Part shown: in pieces, positions 22,255-32,600 of the stretch | How the letters are laid out: each line of letters begins with the position of its first letter | How positions within the stretch are numbered: the stretch's first letter is position 1 | DNA from: Tenrec ecaudatus | Lineage: Eukaryota; Chordata; Mammalia; Afrosoricida; Tenrecidae | Assembly: GCF_050624435.1 (NCBI RefSeq) | Contig: NC_134535.1 | Span: 73,156,494 to 73,220,493, forward strand | DNA: 64,000 bases | Direction of reading: 5' to 3' | The notes under the pieces: model-generated | What the model was told of the DNA's origin: nothing | Seen by the model: only the letters and a program-made list of their open reading frames with translations | Database searches by the model: none | Translations under genes and position numbers: made by a program

Positions 22255-22400
22255 CATGTAAATAGTTGTATAACTTTGAGCAAGTTATTTAACTTTTCTG
22301 TGCCTCTATTTCCTAATCCACAACTATGAGACTTTTAATATTGCCTACTCCATATGGGACTTTGTGGAGCCATACATGAATTAAATAAAGCTTTAAACTG
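22255..22400 (-). mobile_element. MIR SINE
   Basis: MIR complement: 'ACTTTGAGCAAGTTATTTAACTTTTCTGTGCCTCTATTTCC', followed by 'ATGAATTAAATAAAGC'. Confidence 0.7.
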
Positions 22401-22554
22401 AATTTAATACATGAATACACACACATTTTTTCTGTAATGTTTGAATTATTTTCATGAAAATATGTACAAAATTTCATGGATATGTGTACATACATATACA
22501 GTAAATTCTTGACCCAATATCTTCACTCCCTCCATGTCTTTTACCATGTATCTG

Positions 22555-22631
22555 TATTGCTCCTCCAAAATTGCTATTCCTCACACCTGAGTTTTGCCTC
22601 AACTGTGTGATTTGCTTTAGCCAGTGGCATC
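22555..22631 (+). mobile_element. MLT1-like (ERVL-MaLR) LTR, 5' part
   Basis: Left remnant of an old MaLR LTR: 'GTGTGATTTGCTTTAGCCAGTGGCAT' matches the MLT1-group segment normally followed by GTGAGCAG. It is interrupted at 22632 by a younger LTR and resumes at 24690. Confidence 0.6.
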
Positions 22632-24689
22632 TGTGATGGTTAGATTTTGTTTCAACTTTCCTAAGCCAGGATTTTCCGTGGTTGGGCAGTTGAGACCATG
22701 TAATCCTCAATAATGTGTCCCACCACAAAGTAATCAACTCCATAACTGGGTCTGCTGTGAGCAGCCAAGCAGTTGTACAAACATTGTTACAGCCTTGATT
22801 TAACTGAAAAGAAATTTACTCAGGGTGTGTCCAACTTCTTATGGAAGTGAACACTGTGGGAGAGTCTGCATGATTTCGGCCAAGTCTGGATCCTGCATCT
22901 GGCTGATTGGCCACTGGTTATTTTGGACTTCACAGCCAATGGCCTGCCATGCTGTTAGGTGCCATCAAGTCAGTTCCAACACATCGCGACCCTCTGCACA
23001 GCGGACCAAAACACTAACTGGTCCTGTGTCATTCTCACAATTGTCCCTATGCTTCAGCCAATGATTGCAGCCATACCCTTGAGGACCCTCCTCTTTTTCA
23101 CTGCCGCTCTACTATACCGAGCATGATGTCCTCCTACCAACATGTCTAAAGTATGTGAGACAAAGTTTCATCATCCTTGCCTCTAAGGAGCACTCTGGCC
23201 ATACTTCTTTTAAGATAGAGCAGGTCGTCTTTTTAGCAGTCCATGGTACTTTCAATATTTTACCAATACCATATTTCAAACACATCAATTCTTCTCCAGT
23301 CTTCCTTATTCAAGGTCCAACATACATACAAGCAATTGGAAACTCTATGGCTTGGGTCAGAGACACCCTAGTCCTCAAAGTAACATCCGGCTCTTACACT
23401 CTAACGAGGTCTGGGCAGCAGATTTGCTCAGTGCAATGCATGATTTGAGCTCCTGACTGTGGCCTCTGTGAACATTGATTGTGGATCCAAGCAAGACAAA
23501 ATCCCTGACTTCAAACTTTTCTCCATTTATCATGTGTTACCTCTTGTTCCAATTGTGAGGATTTGGGTCTTCTTTCCATTGAGTTATAATCCGTACTGAA
23601 GGCTTCAATCCTTGAGCTTCATCAGTGGGTGCTTTAAGTCCTCCTCACGTTCAGCAAGCAAGGGTGTGTTATCTAAATCTCACAGGTTGTCCAAAGCCTT
23701 CCTTCAATCTTGATGCCAAATTATTCTTCACGTAATCCAACTTCTCTGATGAGTTGCTCAGCAAACAGGTTGAGCAATTATGGTAGGAAGATGCAACCCT
23801 GTCACACACATTTTCTGTTTTTAAAATCATTCAGTATTCCCTTGTTCCATTTGTCTCACTCACAATAAATACAACACCATTCCTTTTGATAGTGTTATTC
23901 CCAGAGTAGTAAATCATATGATTTTCTGATTCAAAATGGGCAATACCAGTCCCTTTCAGTTGATATTGATGTGTTCCATTTCATTTTGACTACTTCTAAT
24001 TTCCCTGGATTCATACATCGCACATCCCACGTTCAGATCATCAGCGGACTTTTTGCAGCTGTGTCTCCCTGAGTCAGACCCTATCAGTCAATGAAAATTC
24101 TGAAGGTTCCACTCCCACAAGCTTTTCCTGACTCACGTCACCATGTTCCACTCTTAGAAAACAGCTCCCTCTCAGTCACATTTCTAGTGCCCTGTGACCT
24201 AAGAGGTTCATCCTCTGACACTGTCTCCAACGATGTCTGCTTCCATGCATTAGACCTTCAGTATATGACAATGTTTTGAAGCTGTGCATAAGGATTTCAG
24301 CAGCCTGCCATACTGTCTGCCAAATCCAAGAGCCATCAGCAGCTTGACATTTGACCTTCAATCTGACCTGCCAGCTTTGGACCCACTTTCCTCTCCAGTC
24401 ACAAGCCTGACCTGCTCACCTTGGGTCCATCTGCCTCTGTGATCTGATACCATGCTGGGGTCTCCTGCTGACCTTGGGTTCATCAGCCCCTGGAGTTCCA
24501 AGTATGCCACTTTTAAAATATAAATTCATATATATATGTGTGTATATACACACAAACATATATAGAAAGGAAAATGTATATCTCTTAAATTTATCAATTT
24601 AAAAGACTAAAGTTGTTATCTATTGAAGTTATACATTCAAATGTATACGTATCTGCATTGCTGGTTCTACTTCTCTAGAGGAGTCAGCC
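22632..24689 (+). mobile_element. ERVL/MLT2-like LTR, itself split by an RTE
   Basis: Starts TGTGATGGTTAGATTTTGTTTCAACTTTCC, the MLT2-like LTR opening. The left part runs to about 22955; the right part (24303 to about 24689) ends in 'CTGGTTCTACTTCTCTAGAGGAGTC', a worn LTR end. Between them lies an RTE with a 14 bp target duplication. A TA/TG-rich microsatellite (24525-24565) lies in the right part. Solo; no retroviral genes. Confidence 0.65.
22956..24302 (-). mobile_element. RTE LINE with both ends, internally deleted
   Basis: Reads on the minus strand from a 5' region (about 24302-23990: the complement of 'TTCATACATCGCACATCCCACGTTCAGATCATCAG', 'TTTGCAGCTGTGTCTCC') to the RTE/AfroSINE-shared 3' end at 22956 (TAGGTGCCATCAAGTCAGTTCCAACAC). 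It is flanked by GCCTGCCATGCTGT (22942-22955) and GCCTGCCATACTGT (24303-24316). At 1.35 kb it is much shorter than a full RTE, so most of the reverse transcriptase and upstream region is deleted. The coding frames are broken. Confidence 0.85.
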
Positions 24690-25030
24690 TCTCACGGGGT
24701 ACTAGAAGGTGTGAAGCAAAGCAGATGCTTGAATATGCTTGTGTGGTTTTCCATGCTCCCTTGTGTTTCTACCACAGCCATAAAATGACCTTTTGGAGTG
24801 TGCTCCAAACGAAACCCACAAGGGGCACACCCAAGTCCAATCTTCAGGGAAGAGCAAAACACATTTGGAAATGCAGCATGAAGCAGAGCCCCTAGCCAAG
24901 CCAATGTCAAACTGATTAATATCCAGTCAACCTGCAGATCCATGAACATGAGAATAAATGAGTATTATTGTATACTACTTAGTTTGGGGGCAACTTGTTA
25001 TGCAACCTTGTTCTTGTCATAGCTAATTTA
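24690..25030 (+). mobile_element. MLT1-like (ERVL-MaLR) LTR, 3' part
   Basis: Continues the LTR begun at 22555: 'GAAGCAAAGCAGATGCTTGAATATGCTTG' and the family's closing 'AATAAATGAGTATTATTGTATACTACTTAGTTTGGGG-CAACTTGTTATGCAACC'. The 90-, 85- and 65-codon frames here have no gene-like features. Confidence 0.65.
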
Positions 25031-25439
25031 TATAATACTTGTATGTCATTTGTATAATTTTTAAAATACAATATTATGTGTGCATATACAAATAATTACC
25101 TTTTAAAGGCATTTTTTCTGTTTTTAATGCATCTTTCCCAGGTATTCTCTTATGGTAAATTAGAAACAAATATTTTTTAATAATAAATTTCAAAAAGTAA
25201 AGTGTTTGGGTAGCTAAATATGCAAAGATGAAAAACAATAAAAATATGGTACAGCAAGTCAAAACATATTGCTATAAATGTCACAGAAACCTTTATTCAA
25301 AATGCATATATATAAGTATGAATCTATTGTTTCTCAGCATATCCTCCGTGTAAGCCTATACACTTCTGAAAGCGGTAGTTCTATCTGTCTAGCCTTTCCC
25401 CCAAAGAATTCTGCATTGTTTGATCACACCACATTAAAA

Positions 25440-26720
25440 TGGCAATTTGGGAAAACTTGAGGGACTTAAATCACGTCCTTTAAAATAGTCTTTGAATTTT
25501 GTAAACAAAAAGAAGCTAGAAGGGGCAAAAATGAGGCCATGGGATGGATCGAGGAAAGTTTTCTAATGAAAATCTCAGAGGACGAGCCTTGTTACCTCCC
25601 AAGACTGAGCAGGTGCATTGCTCTGATGGAAGATAAACCCTCCGAGCATCTTTTCTGGCCTATTTCCCACCAATGTGGTTTTCTGTTTTCTTAAAATGTC
25701 TTCACACTAAGCCCCATGAACATCTATGTCCTGCAAGAAAATCTATTAAGATGATTCCTTAGGAATCTCCCAGAACAGCCACTACCACCTTTAAAAAAAA
25801 AAAAAAGAAATGTTTGCCTTTATTGTTCATTAACGTCGCACTGTGACTTGGGTAAAGGTTTACAAAGCATCGCAGTTTTCCACTGAACAATTCATATACA
25901 TTTTGTTTCATGTCACAGATTTCAGGCCCCGCACTGGAACATCACTTTGTCCCATTCTCTCCCTGCGTTTCCTGTTTCCGTTCCTCCTTCTTTCCCAGCC
26001 CTCCCGAGTTAACTTTGTCTTTGGGGTAAGCATTGCCCTTTTACTCTCAAATAATTGATTATTCTAAGTTGCGTTTGCCTCAATGGTGTTATTATTATCC
26101 ATAATGGCCCATTGTTTGGCTGACAATTGAGCCATGAGGGTAAGTTCATTTCCAGACCTGAGTGGGGTCGAAGGGCCACAGACTCAGGGATGCGTGGATA
26201 CCTGTCTGACCAGCAAGCCTGCTCTGCCTTTAGTGTCACTGTCCCGGCAGGTCCACTCAGACGCCACTGCTTTGATAGGATGTTGCTCTCTGATCATATG
26301 GAGAAATCCAAGACTCACCCCTAGTTACAATTTATTCCATAAATTCATCTTCATTGGCTTCAATCTTGTTTAAAAACTCATGGAAATACAGCTCTTTGCG
26401 CAGTGCTTTTGGCACCCATGAAGCCGAAATCTTGCTGACTGAACATTAGAAATGTGAGATCCCAACTTTGGTAGCTATCCCCTCAATGGTAATTCTAAGA
26501 TCTTCTACCTGTTTCCGGACTTCAGCCACAGTCTCTTCATTCAGTGAGGTTGACAGTCTTCTGTCTCTTGATTCATCTTTCAGGTCTTTATAGAAACACT
26601 TGATCTATCTAAAAATTGTTTTATGTCAAGGAAACATTCCTGTAAACTTGTTACAAAACTTCAGTGGCTTGGGAAAATGTCCTCTTGCATTTGGTTAAAA
26701 ATTTGAAATCAGCCTGACTT
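25440..26720 (-). pseudogene. Tc1/mariner transposase relic, split by an L1 tail
   Basis: Read on the minus strand, 26720-26240 encodes the N-terminal and central parts of a mariner transposase: a DESRDRRLSTSLNEETVAEVRKQV segment (link from the HTH domain), then VPKALRKELYF, then a GESWI segment corresponding to the first catalytic block, with stops between. The C-terminal part, about 25790-25440, has an HQSNAPA motif (family HxDNAPxH, with the catalytic Asp replaced by Ser) and a worn 'P-W-P-H-F' region. About 440 bp of L1 3' UTR divides the two parts. No terminal inverted repeats were found. It cannot be functional. Confidence 0.75.
25793..26235 (-). mobile_element. Older-type L1 3' UTR fragment
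   Basis: 'CTTGGGTAAAGGTTTACAAAGCATCGCAG', 'CTGAACAATTCATATACATTTTGTTTCATGTCACAG', then 'GGCTGACAATTGAGCCATGAGGGTAAGTTCATTTCC' and 'TGTCTGACCAGCAAGCCTGCTC' match the same 3' UTR type as the L1 at 2698-5581. A 14-A tract (25793-25806) lies at the left; a minus-strand L1 would normally show T there. The boundaries are approximate. Confidence 0.65.
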
Positions 26721-26784
26721 CAAAAATTTTTTTTTCTTACGGCACAAAGAGTATCCTTTTTTTTCCCCAAAGGCACCTTATTGA

Positions 26785-27005
26785 GACTATACTAAGATAC
26801 TCAGATGTCCTCCCTGCCACCAGGGAGTTGATGGTTGTTCATGGCTACCCCCCTGTAGGTTTCTTGGACTGAAGGAAATGGCGACAGGAGTACAAAGCCC
26901 CGTCTTTCTCCTGTGGGGCTCCTGGTGATTCCAACCTGTGGACCATGCAGACTGCAGCCCAACGTGTAACCAGGGCACTGCCAGGGCTAGACCTGTGTGT
27001 TCTGA
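26785..27005 (-). mobile_element. AfroSINE
   Basis: Complement of an AfroSINE: 'CTTTCTCCTGTGGGGCTCCTGGTGATTCCAACCTGTGGACC', 'CAGCCCAACGTGTAACCAGGGCACTGCCAGGGCT'. The 3' end is poorly preserved. Confidence 0.75.
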
Positions 27006-27269
27006 ACGACTGTCTCTGCAGACACTTGTGACCATTACTGATCACAGAGACATGCTCAAATGTGTTTTGTTTGGAATAACATAACACTGTAGCAATGCTT
27101 TTTGACTCGTGCTTACATTTTTACAGCTCTGGGTTTCTACAATCCTCCTAGATAAAGCAATTTTTTAAGAAGACAATATGAAAAAATAAATGAATAAAAG
27201 AAAATATGAAGCACATCTCTCAAACATTGATTAACATACAGTATATAACTGTTCTGCATTATTAGATTT

Positions 27270-28270
27270 CCTTATTTTCTTTTACTTTTATCTTATTTGT
27301 TTGAGGTTTCTTGGCATGGTAGATAATCCCCATAGAAAATTACAATTTAGTTTAACTCTATACAGCCTGCTCCTGAATTCCGAAGGAGCTTGCCTTCTTC
27401 TCAGCTACCTGATCTTTCTTCTGAACAGGAAACATTTGGGGGCAATTCCACATTTTCAACATCTTCCTTAGGATTCTTCTCATAAATTGGATTCTCTCAT
27501 ATAGCAGCATGTGCTTTCTTATACATCTCCTTCATCATATTAGGAATTACATTGTTCTTTATGTATTGATTGAATTGTTTCCTGTAAGCATCTTCATCTT
27601 CTTCCACTAGGTAGCACATATAATCGACAACGTTCTGACCCATGATGTATTTTGGCGTTGAATTCGTTGCTTTCTGAATAATAGCCTAGGAATCACTTGG
27701 TACTAGGAGGAATAGACTAAGCCTCCATCCACAGCCCCCTTCAAATCCCCCAAATACTATAAATCCAGTGACCATCTGGCAAGGCCTGCATCCAGATAAC
27801 AGGTGACGCCACCAGGTTGACCATCAATGCTTTCCTCGCTGTATCCATCTTCAGTTGTCTCCATTTGGCCTTCACAGACCGTGTCCATGCCGCACCTATC
27901 TAAAAGCCTGCGGGCCAGAAGCAGGGCAGGACAATGTGCTGCAGCATCCTTGATCCAGCCATTCTCGTGAAATCCGTGAGCAGAAGCTGCAGAGACAATG
28001 TCCTTCCAGGATGGGCGTAAGCAAGCTGGCAGCTACAATATCCCTGTTGGTTACACCAACTATCATTCCATATTTAGGTGTGTTATTTTTACAGTGGATT
28101 TCCAACCATTCTAAAGCATGGTAATCAGTTTTTCCCTCTGGTCATCATTGAAATTTCTGTTGGTGTCTCTTGAAGTAGACCTCGTTCTTGACAACTTTAA
28201 CAACTCCATCCTGCAGAACAGAGAGCAGCATTCGAGGTTCACCACAGGCCTGCAGGGTTGGCAGCTCTAC
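27270..28270 (-). pseudogene. RPL5P: Processed pseudogene of ribosomal protein L5 (RPL5)
   Basis: An intronless, decayed minus-strand copy of RPL5, a large-subunit ribosomal protein that binds 5S rRNA and joins the 5S RNP. The initiation codon equivalent is at 28209-28207, with the start reading M-x-V-V-K-V-V-K-N. Following recognisable parts: [16 protein letters not shown], then about 27870 [20 protein letters not shown], then [30 protein letters not shown], then [19 protein letters not shown], ending near 27352. The parent protein is about 297 residues; the span from start to old stop (28209-27352) is 858 bp, roughly 35 bp short, with in-frame stops and frameshifts. A 5' UTR remnant (TCTCTGTTCTGCAGG) precedes the start. 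A short 3' UTR and an A-rich tail (about 27270-27300 on the complement) follow, as expected for an L1-made retrocopy. No promoter or function is implied. Confidence 0.92.
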
Positions 28271-29974
28271 TGAGAGAAAAAGCTTTATTTCCCTTCTCAT
28301 CACTTTTACTAGAGCGCAGACATTTCCTTACACCCCTTTTTAACCAGAAGACACAAGGGAGCATTTGAATTCAGGAGTTAACAATACTTTCCTCTTGTTC
28401 ATCAGAGAGCAGCTCCCACTTCTGCCATTGTTATGATGTTAGACATGCTGCCACCACTTAAGCTGCAGATTTCTGAGACTTGACTTAAACTGTTGGCCAG
28501 ATGGGGATCCGCTCATCTATAGATGCCCTTCATTCATATCATTACCACACAGAAGTAAACTCATATAAAATTTATATGTGCAAGGTGGTCTGGAAAGTTC
28601 AGGTAGTTGCAATTATGTAAAGTTAGCACCTTTGAAATATACCGGGAGCAGGGTTTCATTTAAAATAATCCTAGGGTGACCTGAATTCTCCAAGTTAATA
28701 CTTCCAGGCCTGGGATTTTTCTCCAGACTCTCACCTGCGACTGTGTGTCTTATGGATCCATGCATATCAAGGACATAAAACACATGTCAAATAAGATGAA
28801 GCAAGTTATTAAGTACAGCAAAACCCTAAATCTTGGTGAAAGTCAACAGATGAACTGACTATCACAGCAGAACAGTCTAAATACACAATGCATAATCCAT
28901 GGCTAACCCACAGCTGGGTCTATGCGGTGTTTTCCTGACTCCCCTTGTAGTCTTTGAGGTTAAGATGGAGTAAATAGTGTTTGCTTTGTCAACTCAGCAA
29001 AACTCTAAGCAATCAGAAAAGAAACTCTCCTCCTTTCCAATAATGGCAGCAGGCAAGAAGCCAGGGATTGGAGAAGATGCCATCTACCGCTGGAAGCTGG
29101 GCTTCACGAAGAACAGGATTGGAGAAGAACAGGTCTTAAATAGCTAGGAGGCGGGCACCAAAGGAAGAAATACTGGAGCAGGCTGCTCTTGATTGGTCTT
29201 CCTTATCCAAATGGTGTGTCTCTGTCTCCATCTTGTCCTGGTTAAGGCAGTGAGTATTCTCCTTAAAATGAAAAATAATAAGAGTTCTATGGCGAACATA
29301 TTTAGTAAAGCTAATTATAAACTTCTAAGGTATTTGTTTCCTAAGACCAGATTTTCATATGTGGCATATTTAAAGTGGGATACATCTGTAATTATGCTTC
29401 ATACAGTGTGTTCACTAGAAATCTTAGGAGGCTGCACGTGTCAGCACTCATGATTCCATGAAATATGCACTCGCATGCCTCCGATTCAGCAAACGGAGCT
29501 TTACATGCTTAATTAAGAGCAAAGAAGGTGGCCTGGTGTTTTTCTTCTCCAGTTCCGCTTCTCCTCAGGACTTCCAAGTGCTTGAGGGAACTGTACAAGC
29601 ATCCTGTCTCTCTGGGCCTCACATCCCTGAAACGAAATCCCTTAACGGCCAAATAACATCTCTCTGCTCAGAACCCTGTCATCTCGTATCTTTTCTTCTT
29701 GAAGCTTTACTCATCTTAAATTTCTCTAAATAAGACCTTCTCGGATACCAAATCTCTTTTACTGAAAATAAAAACTTAGATTTGCTCTCAAGCAAAGCAC
29801 AAAGCAAGCATGCTTAAATGCCTGTCATTTTAAGGTCTAAGCATCCAAATAAATTGCTAATATGCATTTTGCATATGCATCCAATCCTTCATATTCAAAT
29901 GCAGTAAAATTCACTTGATGCAAAAGACTTATCAATGTAATTCATTTTTTAAGTAATTGAAACAACTTGGGATG
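28271..29974. other. Unassigned sequence
   Basis: No gene or repeat recognised in 1.7 kb. Short frames (29193-29453, 29458-29733) show no domain. Confidence 0.45.
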
Positions 29975-30060
29975 TTGTTGTGTGCTCCTGAATCCATTTC
30001 TATTCATACTGACCCTATAGGATAGAATAGGATAGCCCGTAGGGCTTTCTAAGCTGAAAA
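29975..30060 (-). mobile_element. AfroSINE 3' fragment
   Basis: 'TGTTGTTGTGTGCTCCTGAATCC...ATTCATACTGACCCTATAGGATAGAATAGGATAGCCCGTAGGGCTTTCTAAGCTG' is a truncated antisense AfroSINE 3' end. Confidence 0.6.
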
Positions 30061-30146
30061 ATTAATGGGAGAATATGGAGGGGGCATAAGAAAGTATATA
30101 AGACAAGGCATCATATATGTTAAAGGCAGGATAAGATAGTTCTTGA

Positions 30147-30299
30147 TATCAGAGCTGATACCAAGGGCTCAAGTAGAAAGCAAATGTTTGAGAATGATGA
30201 TGGCAAAAAATGTACAAATGTGCTTGATACATGAATGTATATTTAGATTATGTTAAGAGTTGTATGAGCCCCCAATAAAATGATTGAATAAATAAATAA
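30147..30299 (+). mobile_element. Very short L1 insertion with target-site duplication
   Basis: Only the last 153 bp of the L1 3' UTR ('GCTGATACCAAGGGCTCAAGTAGAAAGC' to 'CCCCCAATAAAATGATTGAATAAATAAATA'). Flanks: AAGATAGTTCTTGA (30133-30146) and AAGATAGCTCTTGA (30300-30313). Confidence 0.88.
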
Positions 30300-30344
30300 A
30301 AGATAGCTCTTGAACTGTCTGCAAAACCTTACTATTGCATCTGG

Positions 30345-30620
30345 TGCCTTGTTGTTGTTGTTGTTGTCTTTAGATGCCAGAGTCAACTCTCCTTCATACA
30401 AACCTATGTACCACAGAACAAAACACATCTTCACAATGATTTTGATGTTTGAACCCATCGATTCATGTTGACCTGCTTTTACAAGCATGCTGTCCTTTTC
30501 CAGGGCCGTGTCTCTTGTGATAACAAGTCCGAAGCACATGAGACAAAGCCTCGTCATCGTCTCTTAGAAGGAGTATTTTGGCTAGATATCCTCTTTTCAT
30601 GACCATCTGTTAAGCACAAC
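30345..30620 (-). mobile_element. RTE LINE 3' fragment
   Basis: (TTG)n tract, then 'CATGCTGTCCTTTTCCAGGGCCGTGTCTCTTGTGATAACAAGTCCGAAGCACATGAGACAAAGCCTCGTCATCGTCTCTTAGAAGGAGTATTTTGGC', in the same order as the copy at 13472. The (TTG)n tract is the complement of the RTE 3' tail repeat, not an independent microsatellite. Confidence 0.75.
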
Positions 30621-30710
30621 GATGGGATGGAGGGGAATGCCGGTAGGTCTTTCTGTATTATGTGCATTCTGATTTCAAAAAGTCAAATTGACTACAGCTA
30701 ATCCTTACAC

Positions 30711-30960
30711 AGGAGCCCTGGCAGTGCCGTGGGGGCTGCTGACTGAAATGTTAACACTTCCAACCCACCAGCAATCCAAGGGGAGAAGTATGAGGCAGTC
30801 TGCTTTCATACAGAGTTACACCCTGGGGACTATTGTGGGCCAGCTTCACTCAGGAGCTCTACCCTGTCCTGTATGGTCTCTGAGAGCATCTTCCAGAGTC
30901 AGAATGAACTCAGGAGAGGGTTTGGTTTTGCTTGATGTTTCTTTGTTTGGTTTGGGGAGG
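30711..30960 (+). mobile_element. AfroSINE
   Basis: 'CAGGAGCCCTGGCAGTGCCGTGGGGGCTGCTGACTGAAATG', 'CCAACCCACCAGCAATCCAAGGGGAGAAG', 'GGCAGTCTGCTTTCATA', ending CAGAATGAACTCAGGAGAGGGTTTGG plus a G/T-rich tail. About 25 bp longer than the copy at 7422. Confidence 0.78.
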
Positions 30961-31954
30961 TGGTCTTTATATGAATTTTAAAAACACACAGAACCTGTAT
31001 GTAGTACCCTAAGGAAAATTAAGCCTTTGTGAGCTGACCTTGATTTTGAGTGTTGTCCTTTAAAAACTCATTATCAGAAGGAGGGGACCTGAAGGAGTTC
31101 CTTCCAGCATATTAATAGCTTTTGAGAAAGCAATTAGGTCATGGCTGAATCAAGCCAGAAGCACCTCCATCTCTAGAATATATTGAATTTTTAAATGATT
31201 TTTCAGAAATATATGTTGTAATACATTCTCAAATCTAAGTCATGACTTACCCTTAGAAACTGGACTCTTTCAGACCTTTTGGAAAGTCAGGAGACAAGAG
31301 ACAAGTTATATCCTAGTGTACCTTAACTGAACACTTCAGATGGGGGATGGCATGACCACGGGTGTTTTAGGAAGCAATTCAAATGACAGTAAAGCGATAA
31401 TGAGTTTCTGAACTAGGACAGTATCACTGGGAATGACAGAGAGAATGAGACAAGAAATTCCTATAAGGCAAAATGAATATGGTTTCTTGATTAATTAGGC
31501 AAATGAAGTAAGGGGGCTGGCAACAAAATGTATAGGTTGGATAAGTAAAGGGAAAGGGAGGGTGGTGGAATGTAAGACCCAGAACAAAGGAAGAGGAAGA
31601 TCAGACTTCTAGAGGAAAGTCATCCCACATTGGGCACATTGAGTGGGCACACTTTTAGAACAAACAACCAGATTGGAAGTTCAAGAAATAGCATGAAATC
31701 TGAAGACTATAATCTGGAAGTCATACAGATGATACCATGAGAATCCAACACAGGGAAGCAGTGGATCCTGAGGGAGAGAGTGTAGAACAGACCTTTAGAA
31801 ATCCCTGAATGCCAAGAGCAAGAAGAAGAAGATAACCCAACTTCCAGAGGGAAACTCCTCCCATCGGCTTTGTGGACAGAGTTTTTGAAGGGAATGGATG
31901 GCGCCAAGTCTGAGCCCTCCTGCAAATGCATCGGATTGCAAACACCCAGGGATG
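30961..31954. other. Unassigned sequence
   Basis: No gene or repeat recognised. The frames at 31707-32084 (minus) partly overlap a SINE and have no protein signature. Confidence 0.45.
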
Positions 31955-32085
31955 GCTCAAACCCACTGACCGCTTTGTGCAGGGGAGGGCGGAGGCCATC
32001 GGCCCCTGTGAAGACTGACAGCCTCCGAAACTTACTATATGGTCGCTCTGGCTCAGACTGTCGAGATGGCAACTGATGTGGCATT
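31955..32085 (+). mobile_element. AfroSINE 3' part, diverged
   Basis: 'GTGAAGACTGACAGCCTCCGAAAC', 'TATATGGTCGCTCTGGCTCAGACTGTCGAGATGGCAACTGATGTGG', with a T-rich tail. The head is not recognisable. Confidence 0.6.
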
Positions 32086-32254
32086 TTTTCTTGTTAGGTT
32101 TTTATTTTTTCTGTTTGCTTTTTTTTGTTGTTTAAGACTCGTGTAGGATTAAAAAGAAGGGCTGCTTTCCAAAGAGCCCATATCTAGAGGGCCTGGAATT
32201 GCAGCAAGAGCTGAGAAAGCTTATAGGATTGGAAGCGCTCGTACACAAGGTAAA

Positions 32255-32600
32255 CATGGGCTTGTTTGTGCTTACCAATATGTAGCAAGGCAATTTCACA
32301 TGTGAAACTGTTCACCACAGATTAGAAAATAAACACAAATAAGGCCTTACGTGCCTTGCTCCCTGTATACCCTATCCTTGTCAAGGATTGCAAATTTGGA
32401 AACTTTGACCTTTAGAAAGGTGATGTGGAGTTAGGAGAGAGACAAAGACCAGCCATACCTAGAAGCAGAATCGTTGTGATGTGGTGGGAAAATGTGAAAT
32501 TATTCATGACAGGTTACTAAGTCAGCACAAGAAAGCCCGTGCCTGCCTTGCTTATCTTGCTAATGGTAATCTGGCACTATACATCTACGATGGACGTCTC
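32255..32600. repeat. ~200 bp tandem repeat, unknown family (locus 2)
   Basis: 'TTCACCACAGATTAGAAAATAAACACAAATAAGGCCTTACGTGCC' at about 32311 and 'TTCATGACAGGTTACTAAGTCAGCACAAGAAAGCCCGTGCCTGCC' at about 32503, 192 bp apart. The spacer carries AGGTGATGTGGAGTTAGGAGAGAGAC and TAGAAGCAGAATCG, matched at locus 1 (12721-12996). A third, partial unit may start at 32255. Confidence 0.65.

Noticed and set aside
30348..30366. (TTG)n microsatellite as an independent repeat
   Set aside because: It is the complement of the simple-repeat tail of the RTE at 30345-30620.
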